A DNA stretch of 14,394 nucleotides from UBA2272 sp034368805 (GTDB lineage: Bacteria; Actinomycetota; Coriobacteriia; Anaerosomatales; Anaerosomataceae), in the NCBI GenBank assembly GCA_034368805.1, contig JAXMLJ010000038.1, positions 1 through 14,394 on the forward strand. The letters are read 5' to 3'. Position 1 is the stretch's first letter. Every line of letters begins with the position of its first letter. Shown piece after piece: positions 7,534 through 13,270 of this stretch. The position numbers were made by a program, and so were the translations under genes. The notes beneath the pieces are model-generated. The model saw only the letters and a program-made list of their open reading frames with translations. It was not told where the DNA came from and made no database searches.

Positions 7534-7537
7534 GTTC
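7526..7537. terminator. Palindrome at the sulP/GNAT convergent junction
   Basis: GAACCTAGGTTC is a perfect 12-bp palindrome with the sulP TAG stop at its centre. It is flanked by CCCG on the left and CCGGG on the right, which can extend the stem with a bulge. It sits in the 13-bp gap between two convergent stops. It may act on both transcripts, but it lacks T-runs. Confidence 0.3.
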
Positions 7538-7546
7538 GCCGGGGAC

Positions 7547-8080
7547 TCACGCGATCCACATCTCCGGAGCATCGAGCGGCGGGGCGACGCGCAGGATGCC
7601 CGAGGGCCCGAGCACACCCTCGGCGAGTTCCAGCGCCTGCCATCCCCATGTCGGCTCAGCCGGATGAGGGGTACGGACGCCCTTGGCCCAGGCGTCGGTG
7701 AATCCGAAGCGGCCGTAGTACGCCGGATCGCCAAACACGAGCATGCCGATCTCGCCGGATTCGCGGGCACGTGCGATCGCGGCCTCGACGAGCGTGGTGC
7801 CGACGCCTTCGTGCTGCGACTCGGGCACTACGGCGAGTGGCGCGAGCACCAGGAGCGGGAACCCCGGCTCGCCGTCGTCGCGCGCGAGCCACGACCGGGA
7901 GAAGAGCACGTGGCCGAGTAGCCGACCCCCGTCCTCGGCAACGAACGACAGGGTGCGCACGAATGCATCGTCAAGCATGAGCGCACGCGCGAGATCCGCC
8001 TCGACATCACTGCCGAACGCGCGCCGATGCACGTCGACGACCGCCTCAACCTCCAATGGATCGATCGGTCTGAGCAACAT
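7547..8080 (-). CDS. GNAT family N-acetyltransferase (YhbS-like)
   Basis: This 177-residue predicted cytoplasmic acetyltransferase transfers an acetyl group from acetyl-CoA to an unknown amine. The acetyl-CoA binding motif A is LAPLAVVPESQHEGVGTTLVEAAI (79-102), with the QxxGxG/A-like loop at 89-94. FGDPAYYGRFGF (116-127) is the characteristic motif of the YhbS/COG3153 subgroup. The N-terminus begins MLLRPIDPLEVEAVVDVHRRAFG, the normal start of the fold. The ATG at 8080 has GGGAGG just upstream; the open frame to 8173 adds sequence unrelated to the family and would include hairpin DNA. It is convergent with sulP. A TGC-TACGCT extended -10-like element lies at 8113-8121 on the minus strand, without a clear -35. 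Confidence 0.9.
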   Translation of the reverse strand: MLLRPIDPLEVEAVVDVHRRAFGSDVEADLARALMLDDAFVRTLSFVAEDGGRLLGHVLFSRSWLARDDGEPGFPLLVLAPLAVVPESQHEGVGTTLVEAAIARARESGEIGMLVFGDPAYYGRFGFTDAWAKGVRTPHPAEPTWGWQALELAEGVLGPSGILRVAPPLDAPEMWIA

Positions 8081-8137
8081 CGGGCCTCCCTGTCCGGCGG
8101 ACTCGAAACGGTAGCGTAGCAGGTCACCGTAAACGCC

Positions 8138-8170
8138 GGAGGGGCCGCCTCTTACTGAAGCGGCCCCTCC
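8138..8170. terminator. Strong hairpin upstream of the GNAT gene
   Basis: GGAGGGGCCGC (8138-8148) and GCGGCCCCTCC (8160-8170) form a perfect 11-bp inverted repeat with an 11-nt loop. No T-run flanks it. On the minus strand it lies 58 nt upstream of the GNAT start, so it could end a transcript arriving from the bipA side or be part of the GNAT leader. Confidence 0.45.
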
Positions 8171-8252
8171 CATCGCTGCATCACAGCGACGTTCATCCGT
8201 TGCAGGTGGCGCCTTGCGGCCGGAACGCGAACGTCCCGGAACGCCGCCGTGC

Positions 8253-8321
8253 TCAGGAGGTCCTGTCCTCCACTCTCTCAGTAGCGGTCAGAACCAGCGC
8301 AGCGATGTTGGGACTACTCAA
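8253..8321 (-). CDS. Possible small ORF with a perfect extended Shine-Dalgarno
   Basis: A TTG-initiated frame of 22 codons ends in TGA. It is preceded, after a 10-nt spacer, by AGGAGGTGATCC (minus strand, 8326-8337), complementary over its whole length to the 3' end of 16S rRNA. The predicted peptide (LSSPNIAALVLTATE then VEDRTS) has a short hydrophobic stretch and a charged tail and matches no family I know. It lies downstream of bipA on the same strand. The start codon is rare, the spacer is at the long end, and there is no comparative evidence; the SD match may have another cause. Confidence 0.2.
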   Translation of the reverse strand: MSSPNIAALVLTATERVEDRTS

Positions 8322-8583
8322 CGCTGGATCACCTCCTCCCTTGACGGCGGTGCGCCGTATCGCGCCCTCGGGACCTCGCCCGCGAAAGTGCGCAAGCGAG
8401 AATCATGCCGAGGCGGGGGGTGTCGGCGTACGATATGGATATGCGCGTCGCCGCATACCTCACGGACCGCCCATCCGACGGTTGCACCTCTTGTCGTCAC
8501 CGCTCGTCGGAAAAGCCGCCGCTCGCCAAATCGCCGCGGCGCGAGCGCTGCGCCACGGAGACATGCGCGCTACAGTCGAGGCG

Positions 8584-8613
8584 AGCGGCGCCTACGGGGG
8601 GTAGGGCGCCGCT
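8584..8613. terminator. Hairpin downstream of bipA
   Basis: AGCGGCGCC (8584-8592) pairs with GGCGCCGCT (8605-8613). A further TAC/GTA pairing after one bulged G closes a five-G loop (five C on the minus strand). It begins 65 nt past the bipA stop on bipA's strand and is the best candidate for a bipA terminator. No T-run follows on either strand. Confidence 0.45.
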
Positions 8614-8677
8614 GCTGTGCGCTATGGGGCCTCGAGCACCCGCTTCACACGCACGCGCACCGCAGGCAAAGGACACC

Positions 8678-10486
8678 TTACGCGCGGCGCGACTTCTTGC
8701 GATCGTTCTCGGCGAGCAGCCGCTTGCGCAGCCTGATGCTCTTCGGCGTGACTTCGACGAGCTCGTCGTCCTCGATATACTCGAGCGCCTCTTCGAGCGT
8801 GAACGTGATCGGCGGGGCGAGCTGGATACCCTTATCGGCAGACGCGGCGCGCATGTTGGTGAGCTGCTTGGCCTTGGCCACGTTGACCACGAGGTCGTTG
8901 TCCTTGGCGTGCTCGCCGACGATCATGCCCTCGTAACACATCTCGCCCGGGCCGATGAACATCTTGCCGCGCGTCTGTAGCGCGTCGAGCGCGAAGGCTA
9001 CGGCCTTGTCGGTGGACATGGCGATGAGCGAGCCGTTGATGCGACCGCCGATGTCACCGCGATACGGGCCGTACTCGAAGAAGTGGTGGAACAACGTCGC
9101 CTCGCCGCGGGTGGCGTTGAGGATACGGGTGCGCAGGCCCATCACGCCGCGGGACGCGATCTTGAACTCGAGATGCACGTGCTCGTCGCGCTGGACCATG
9201 TCGGTCATCTCGCCGCCACGGCTACCGAAGATCTCGATGACCTTGCCCGCGTACTCGGCCGGGACGTCAACGACCGCCTGCTCGATCGGCTCGAGCTTCT
9301 TGCCGCCCTCGTGACGGATGATCACCTGCGGGCGGCCGACCTGGAACTCGTAGCCCTCCCGGCGCATCGTCTCCATGAGCACCGAGAGGTGGAGCACGCC
9401 GCGGCCGGCGACCTCCATCCCGGTCTTGTCCTCGCTCTCGGTGATGCGCATCGAGATGTTGGACTCGGCCTCGCGGAGCAGCCGCTCCTTGATCTGCCGG
9501 CCGCCGACGATAGTGCCCTCCTGGCCGACAAGCGGGCTCGTGGAAGCCGCGAACACGACCGACATCGTCGGTTCTTCAACGTGGATGGGGTCGAGTTGTA
9601 CCGGCTCGAGTCGGCAGGTGAACATGTCGCCGATGTCGGCATCGTCCACGCCCACCACCGCGACGATGTCGCCTGCGTGCGCCTGTGTCGCCTCGGCTCG
9701 GCCAAGCGCCTCGAACGTGAAGAGTTGTTTGACGACGGCCTGGTAACGACTGCCATCGTTCTTGATGACGAGGATCTTCTCGCCGTCGTGCAAGGTGCCC
9801 GAGAAAATGCGCCCGATCCCGATGCGGCCGACGTAGTCCGAGTGGTCGATGGTGCAGACCTGCATGGCCACCGGACCGTCGGGGTCCACGTCCGGACACG
9901 GCACGTGCTCGACGATCGCGTCGAGCAGCGGGGACATGTCCATGTTGCCGTCGTCGGGCTCGAGCCGCGCATAGCCGTTCACGGCGCTTGTGTAGATGAT
10001 CGGGAAGTCGAGCTGCGAGTCGTCCGCGCCGAGGTCGACCATGAGGTCGAACACCTCGCCGATGACCTCGAGAGGACGGGCGCCGTCCCGGTCGATCTTG
10101 TTGACGACCACGAGCGGCTTGAGTCCGTGCTCGAGCGCGTGCCGGAGCACGAAGCGCGTCTGGGGCATCGGGCCGTCGAAGGCGTCGACGATGAGCAGAC
10201 ACCCGTCGGCCATCTTGAGAACGCGCTCCACCTCGCCGCCGAAGTCCGCGTGGCCGGGCGTGTCGATGACGTTGATCTTTACGTCGCCCCAGCGGACCGA
10301 GATGTTCTTTGCGAGGATGGTGATCCCGCGCTCACGCTCCTGGTCGTTACTGTCGAGCACCTGGTCGACGACCGTCTGGTTGTCGCGGAAGACGTGCGTG
10401 GACTGCAGCAGCCGGTCCACGATGGTGGTCTTACCGTGGTCGACGTGAGCGATGATCGCGATGTTGCGGATGTCAGCGGCGCGCAT
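8678..10486 (-). CDS. typA: Translational GTPase BipA/TypA
   Basis: This 602-residue ribosome-associated GTPase of the EF-G/LepA superfamily acts in 50S assembly and stress or cold adaptation. The G motifs are G1 AHVDHGKTT (13-21), G2 within ERERGITILAKN, G3 DTPGH (75-79), G4 NKID (129-132) and G5 SAV (167-169). The EF-Tu-like domain II follows, then EF-G-like domains and the BipA-specific C-terminal domain with EDELVEVTPKSIRLRKRLL near the end, finishing in the basic tail RKKSRRA. Length fits the family (about 600-615). The ATG at 10486 starts the family N-terminus MRAADIRNIAII and has GGAG just upstream; the open frame to 10624 adds 46 unrelated residues. It is single-standing and divergent from the TetR gene at 10732. 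Confidence 0.97.
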   Translation of the reverse strand: MRAADIRNIAIIAHVDHGKTTIVDRLLQSTHVFRDNQTVVDQVLDSNDQERERGITILAKNISVRWGDVKINVIDTPGHADFGGEVERVLKMADGCLLIVDAFDGPMPQTRFVLRHALEHGLKPLVVVNKIDRDGARPLEVIGEVFDLMVDLGADDSQLDFPIIYTSAVNGYARLEPDDGNMDMSPLLDAIVEHVPCPDVDPDGPVAMQVCTIDHSDYVGRIGIGRIFSGTLHDGEKILVIKNDGSRYQAVVKQLFTFEALGRAEATQAHAGDIVAVVGVDDADIGDMFTCRLEPVQLDPIHVEEPTMSVVFAASTSPLVGQEGTIVGGRQIKERLLREAESNISMRITESEDKTGMEVAGRGVLHLSVLMETMRREGYEFQVGRPQVIIRHEGGKKLEPIEQAVVDVPAEYAGKVIEIFGSRGGEMTDMVQRDEHVHLEFKIASRGVMGLRTRILNATRGEATLFHHFFEYGPYRGDIGGRINGSLIAMSTDKAVAFALDALQTRGKMFIGPGEMCYEGMIVGEHAKDNDLVVNVAKAKQLTNMRAASADKGIQLAPPITFTLEEALEYIEDDELVEVTPKSIRLRKRLLAENDRKKSRRA

Positions 10487-10523
10487 GGGGACTCCAGCTA
10501 CTCGGTCAGTGAAAGGGCGGTAC

Positions 10524-10532
10524 AGGGTAGCA
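10524..10532 (-). promoter_or_regulatory. Extended -10-like element upstream of bipA
   Basis: On the minus strand TGC-TACCCT lies 38 nt before the bipA ATG, followed by GT. The same 11-mer TGCTACCCTGT occurs before the radical SAM gene at 13193-13203. The -35 position (TGCGCT, 17-bp spacer) is a poor match, so activity would rely on the extended -10. Confidence 0.4.
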
Positions 10533-10652
10533 CGCCGAGGGGGTGGAGCGCACGCGACGCACCCGCCGCCGCAGGCGCCGTCCGGCACAGCGGAGGACGC
10601 GCCAGCGTTAGATGAGGTCGACACAGGTGAAGTATCACTCCGCGATGTCGTA

Positions 10653-10678
10653 GGAAACCGCTTGACATCTCAGTTTCC
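10653..10678 (+). promoter_or_regulatory. TetR autoregulatory operator over a TTGACA -35 box
   Basis: GGAAAC (10653-10658) - 14 nt - GTTTCC (10673-10678) is a 26-bp inverted repeat, with TTGACA (10662-10667) inside it. A third GTTTCC half-site lies at 10704-10709, before the TetR start at 10732. No good -10 hexamer is seen at 17 bp (GCAACT). The same 26-bp architecture recurs at 11329-11354. Autorepression by the adjacent TetR protein is the natural reading. Confidence 0.62.
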
Positions 10679-10731
10679 ATGATGGCAACTGCGGACGACA
10701 TGAGTTTCCATCCGGCCGATGGAGGTGCGCC

Positions 10732-11271
10732 GTGAGCACGACCAAGCAGCAGATAGCTCGTGCGTTCGAGCGGCGGCTCACCGCGGCCGGCTACGACCGC
10801 ACCACCCTAGACGACGTGGCGCGCGAGCTTCACATCTCGAAGAAGACGATCTACGTCCACTTCGACAGCAAGCGCGACATCTACGCGTACCTCGTCGCCG
10901 GTCAGGCGGCACGCGAGAAGCTGCGGCTGGCAGCCGCCGTGGCCACGCTGCCCTCGTACGCCGCGCGAGTGGAGGCGCTCATGCGGCTAGTGATCGGCTC
11001 GGCGCGCGCGCACATCAACAAGACCGGCCGTGACGAGTGGCTGCGCGAGTACGAGATCGCCGCCGACGCGTTCCGCCAGGCCAACGGGGAGCTCCTGCGC
11101 GAACTCATCGGGGCGGGGATGGCGGCGGGCGAATTCGCCCCGGGTGACACGGTCTTCGTGGAACGCGCGATCGCCGCGATGCTGCTCGACTACCTCGTCG
11201 GAGTGAACGAAGACCCCTCGGTGGACCACGATGCCGAGCTGATCGAGCGCATCCTCAAGTTCTTGCAGTAG
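10732..11271 (+). CDS. TetR/AcrR family transcriptional regulator
   Basis: This 179-residue predicted repressor has a clear TetR N-terminal helix-turn-helix: TTLDDVARELHISKKTIYVHF (about 24-44) followed by DSKRDIYAYL. The C-terminal ligand domain is short and helical, with LREYEIAADAFRQANGELLRELI and a hydrophobic helix RAIAAMLLDYLVGV. The GTG start at 10732 has GGAGG at 10721-10725. A GGAAAC-N14-GTTTCC operator lies in its own promoter region and an equal one precedes the next gene, so it probably controls both. It is divergent from bipA, 245 bp away. The effector is unknown. It resembles the first TetR (1371-1997) only in the DNA-binding domain. Confidence 0.93.
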   Translation: MSTTKQQIARAFERRLTAAGYDRTTLDDVARELHISKKTIYVHFDSKRDIYAYLVAGQAAREKLRLAAAVATLPSYAARVEALMRLVIGSARAHINKTGRDEWLREYEIAADAFRQANGELLRELIGAGMAAGEFAPGDTVFVERAIAAMLLDYLVGVNEDPSVDHDAELIERILKFLQ

Positions 11272-11308
11272 GGCACACGGGCCGGTGCCGGCCGATGGCC
11301 GCGCGCAC

Positions 11309-11325
11309 GGCCCTTTCTCAGGGCC
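11309..11325. terminator. Small stem between TetR and the membrane-protein gene (weak)
   Basis: GGCCC (11309-11313) and GGGCC (11321-11325) flank a 7-nt loop; an alternative stem ATGGCC/GGCCAT overlaps it. It lies just before the second operator and could attenuate read-through from the TetR gene. Confidence 0.22.
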
Positions 11326-11328
11326 ATA

Positions 11329-11354
11329 GGAAACCGGAAACCGTTTGGGTTTCC
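11329..11354 (+). promoter_or_regulatory. Second TetR-type operator, before the small membrane protein gene
   Basis: GGAAAC (11329-11334) - 14 nt - GTTTCC (11349-11354) repeats the spacing of the site at 10653-10678, and both share TAGGAAACCG at the left end. Here an extra GGAAACC (11336-11342) makes a tighter perfect dyad GGAAACC-GTTTG-GGTTTCC. It ends 10 nt before the AAGGAG (11364-11369), so a bound repressor would cover the early transcribed region. No clear -35/-10 pair is visible. Confidence 0.6.
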
Positions 11355-11376
11355 ACAAACACGAAGGAGAAGCACG

Positions 11377-11688
11377 ATGAAGGGAATCGCGATCGCAGGA
11401 CAAACGGCTGGCGAGGCGGCATAGTCTATATCGGTGTTCGCCCTCTCGCTGGTGGCTACGACGATGTTCGGCTACTACCTCGTCACCGACCCCGGCCGCC
11501 TGAACGAGATCTGGGAGTGGACCCGCTCGCTCAACATCCTGGTGCAGGGCGTGATCTGGCTGCTGTTCCTGCCGTGGATGATCGCGCTAGCGATCTGGGT
11601 CCTACCGTGGGCACTGCCGATCAGACTCGTGCTCGTCATCGGCACGCTCGGCTTCACCACGTGGCTGCTGTTCCCCTGGAAGGCGTAG
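11377..11688 (+). pseudogene. Small three-helix membrane protein with in-frame TAG at codon 16
   Basis: The best start is ATG 11377, with AAGGAG at 11364-11369. Its frame reads MKGIAIAGQTAGEAA and then TAG (11422-11424), after which the same frame stays open to 11688. The downstream part can start at GTG 11434 (84 residues, no SD of its own). It has about three hydrophobic helices: ALSLVATTMFGYYLV, ILVQGVIWLLFLPWMIALAI and IRLVLVIGTLGFTTWLLF. I recognise no family. Possible readings are a nonsense mutation of a ~103-residue protein, a sequencing error, a 15-codon leader peptide with reinitiation 9 nt after its stop, or amber read-through. The operator just upstream places it under the neighbouring TetR. 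The intact, well-formed membrane segments argue that the 84-residue part is still made. Confidence 0.6.
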
Positions 11689-11697
11689 GAGCGGCCG

Positions 11698-12129
11698 CTA
11701 CCGATCCAGCTCGGCTGCGAGCGCTCCGGGGGTGACGAACCGCGGCGCTTGTAACTCGAGTACCAACAGATGCCCGTCCCCGGTGACCACGACATCCGCG
11801 CCCGCGATGAGCGCCGCCTCGACCACCGGATCGTCGTCAGCGTCCCTGCTCCAGGAGGCCGAGGCGCGCTCGACTGCGACGACTTCGCAGAAGCCGGCGA
11901 CCTCCTCGGCAAGCGAATCGGCGAGCGCGACGTCCACGCCGAAGCGAGGGCGGGTCAGCACGTCCCTGAACTCGCCGAGGATGTGGAGCGAGACGATGCC
12001 GATGATCGGGCCGGTGCGAGCAGCGTCCAGGATATCCCCCGGCACGCCGCCGAAGAGCACGCCCGAGACGAGCACGTTCGTGTCGATCAGCACGCGGAGC
12101 GGACGCACGCTAGCCGGCGCTCTCGTCAT
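11698..12129 (-). CDS. PIN-domain toxin (putative toxin-antitoxin ribonuclease)
   Basis: This 143-residue protein has a PIN nuclease domain, the fold of VapC-type toxins that cut RNA with Mg2+. The acidic residues are in place: VLIDTNVLVSG (Asp16), LGEFRDVL (Glu53), the DADDDPVVEAA cluster (Asp97-Asp100) and VVTGDGHLL (Asp118). The DxDDxxVxEAA...DxxVTGDxHLL arrangement matches the COG1569-type 'putative toxin-antitoxin component, PIN family'. Its ATG at 12129 lies inside the end of the antitoxin gene (20-bp overlap, different frame), so the two are translated together. It is convergent with the small membrane protein gene, with a 9-bp gap. Confidence 0.88.
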   Translation of the reverse strand: MTRAPASVRPLRVLIDTNVLVSGVLFGGVPGDILDAARTGPIIGIVSLHILGEFRDVLTRPRFGVDVALADSLAEEVAGFCEVVAVERASASWSRDADDDPVVEAALIAGADVVVTGDGHLLVLELQAPRFVTPGALAAELDR

Positions 12130-12397
12130 CCGCGTCTGGCGCAGGGCCGCCGTAGCCCGGCCGCACGCGGCGCATCTCCGCCGCGACGTCCGCCTCGTCC
12201 GTGCCGCGGGCCGCGGCCTCGGTACGCACCCGCTCGACCAGGCGCTCCCACCGCGAGACGACCGGCTCGAGCACGACCGCCCCCTCGCGCACGAAGATGT
12301 TCATGTCGGTGTCCTCGGCCAGGTCCATCTCGGTCACCAGTTCCTTGGGGATGGTGACCGTGAGGCTGTTGCCGACCTTGCGTGTCTTCACTCTCAT
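12110..12397 (-). CDS. AbrB/MazE-type antitoxin
   Basis: This 95-residue protein has an N-terminal swapped-hairpin AbrB DNA-binding domain, MRVKTRKVGNSLTVTIPKELV (1-21) followed by EDTDMNIFVREGAVVLEP. Its charged helical C-terminal half, with a loose acidic tail, would wrap the PIN toxin. The ATG at 12397 is chosen because the domain starts there and GGAG lies upstream; the frame remains open to 12457 but that extension overlaps the promoter repeats. As in most such pairs, the antitoxin comes first and should neutralise the toxin and bind its own promoter. Confidence 0.88.
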   Translation of the reverse strand: MRVKTRKVGNSLTVTIPKELVTEMDLAEDTDMNIFVREGAVVLEPVVSRWERLVERVRTEAAARGTDEADVAAEMRRVRPGYGGPAPDADDESAG

Positions 12398-12418
12398 GAC
12401 AGCTCCGATGCGTTGCGC

Positions 12419-12437
12419 GTGTATATCGAGTGTATAC
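12419..12437 (-). promoter_or_regulatory. Promoter/operator repeats of the toxin-antitoxin operon
   Basis: An inverted repeat GTATA (12421-12425) - 7 nt - TATAC (12433-12437) coincides with a direct repeat GTGTATA at 12419-12425 and 12430-12436, spaced 11 bp (about one helical turn). TATAC-type hexamers here are the only AT-rich, -10-like DNA before the antitoxin start. This fits a promoter occupied by the antitoxin dimer. Confidence 0.5.
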
Positions 12438-12490
12438 TGCGCCCGATGCGACGGCAAGACTATGCCCTTTGGCCAACCGCGTCAGGAGCC

Positions 12491-13129
12491 CTACTGCGCG
12501 GTGTAGCTGGTGAGCGCGAGATTGTGGCCGGCCTTCGCGTTGACCTGCACCTGGACTCCCGTCTTGCAGTTGTAGGGAGTCGCGCGCACGCTGACCGATG
12601 CGACCCCGGATGCGTTCGTGGTGGCACTCGCGTACCCCTTCGGCTGTGGAGCGGGAAAGCCACCCTCCCCGGGATACGGCATGTAGCTGCTGATGAAGAC
12701 CACCGCGACGCCCGGCAGAGGGGCACCGGCCGGGTTGATGACCTTCACAGAGAGCGTGACCGACCCACCGATCGACGGACTCGCCGGCGATGCGGACGCC
12801 GTGCACCGGCCGTACGGGTAAGTCTGCGGCGGACTATCGGAAGAGGAGCTCACGGGGGACGCCCCGGTCGTCTTCGCGGTCGTCTTCGCGGCCGACGCGG
12901 CACCAGCAGGCGGCACGACCGCAACCGGCGTCGGCTTCTTCTCGGCGCGAACCACCAGCACCGCCGAATCGGTCGGCTCAACGCTACCTGACTCCGCAAA
13001 GCCGGGTGTGGATGTCGCCTCGTCGGCAAGCAAGCTCGTGTATCCGGGCAGCTCGGCAGAGGCGCAGCCGAAGACGAGCCCTAGGCAAAGCACGATGATT
13101 GATGCCGCAGTCTTCCGGATGATCACCAT
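12491..13129 (-). CDS. Secreted lipoprotein with a Big-1-type Ig-like domain
   Basis: This 212-residue exported protein starts MVIIRKTAASIIVLCLGLVFGCAS: a short basic n-region, a hydrophobic core and a lipobox-like VFGC with Cys22 (Phe at -2 is atypical), suggesting membrane lipidation. Residues ~23-105 are a low-complexity Ala/Ser/Thr/Pro linker that includes KKPTP and KTTAKTTG. From ~108 a bacterial Ig-like domain of the invasin Big-1 type follows: SPSIGGSVTLSVKV, then AGAPLPGVAVVF, then the usual TTNASGVASVSV strand. C109 and C188 could form a disulfide in it. The ATG at 13129 has GGAGGGA upstream. It is divergent from the radical SAM gene. Its function is not recognised; a cell-surface tether or adhesion-like role is inference. 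Confidence 0.8.
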   Translation of the reverse strand: MVIIRKTAASIIVLCLGLVFGCASAELPGYTSLLADEATSTPGFAESGSVEPTDSAVLVVRAEKKPTPVAVVPPAGAASAAKTTAKTTGASPVSSSSDSPPQTYPYGRCTASASPASPSIGGSVTLSVKVINPAGAPLPGVAVVFISSYMPYPGEGGFPAPQPKGYASATTNASGVASVSVRATPYNCKTGVQVQVNAKAGHNLALTSYTAQ

Positions 13130-13172
13130 CGCTCGTCCCTCCCTCCTGCAGCGTATCACTGCGTGCCCCCGT

Positions 13173-13209
13173 TTGGCTCGCCTCTTGCACGGTGCTACCC
13201 TGTTAGGGT
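13173..13209 (+). promoter_or_regulatory. Promoter candidate for the radical SAM gene
   Basis: TTGGCT (13173-13178), a 17-bp spacer and TACCCT (13196-13201), preceded by TGC, make an extended -10 promoter. ACCCT-GTT-AGGGT (13197-13209) forms a short dyad over the -10 and could be an operator. Transcription would start near 13208, about 60 nt before the ATG. The core TGCTACCCTGT is shared with the bipA upstream region. Confidence 0.42.
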
Positions 13210-13270
13210 TCGCTAAATCCCCTGGCGGCACGGGGCCGCACGCATCGCCCCATCGTAGGAGGCCCACCGC

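Larger units (their letters stand above)
8081..8677. other. 597-bp intergenic region without a convincing gene
   Basis: Open frames cross this stretch on both strands, but their products are Arg/Pro/Ser-rich and show no family, so I call none of them with confidence. It contains two strong hairpins (8138-8170 and 8584-8613) and a 15-nt segment identical to the 3' end of 16S rRNA (8323-8337). On the plus strand it also has mutually exclusive pairings: GGAGG (8256-8260) can pair with CCTCC (8267-8271) or, as AGGAGGT, with ACCTCCT (8331-8337). I checked for tmRNA, SRP RNA and RNase P RNA hallmark sequences and saw none. A lineage-specific small RNA or small-protein transcript remains possible. 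Confidence 0.5.

Noticed and set aside
8323..8337. A fragment of a 16S rRNA gene
   Set aside because: The identity stops abruptly at 15 nt; the preceding bases do not match the conserved helix 45 region of 16S rRNA. It is better treated as an SD/anti-SD coincidence or element.
8214..8936. A plus-strand ORF of 240 codons through the intergenic gap and into the bipA 3' end
   Set aside because: It runs antisense into bipA, is Arg/Ser/Pro-rich and has no recognisable domain.
9083..10615. A 510-codon open frame on the plus strand opposite bipA
   Set aside because: bipA on the other strand has all GTPase motifs; the plus frame is a high-GC shadow rich in Asp, Val, His and Arg with no family features.
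11422..11424. TAG decoded as pyrrolysine
   Set aside because: No Pyl machinery or PYLIS-like context is visible and the protein is a small membrane protein; nonsense mutation, error or reinitiation are simpler.
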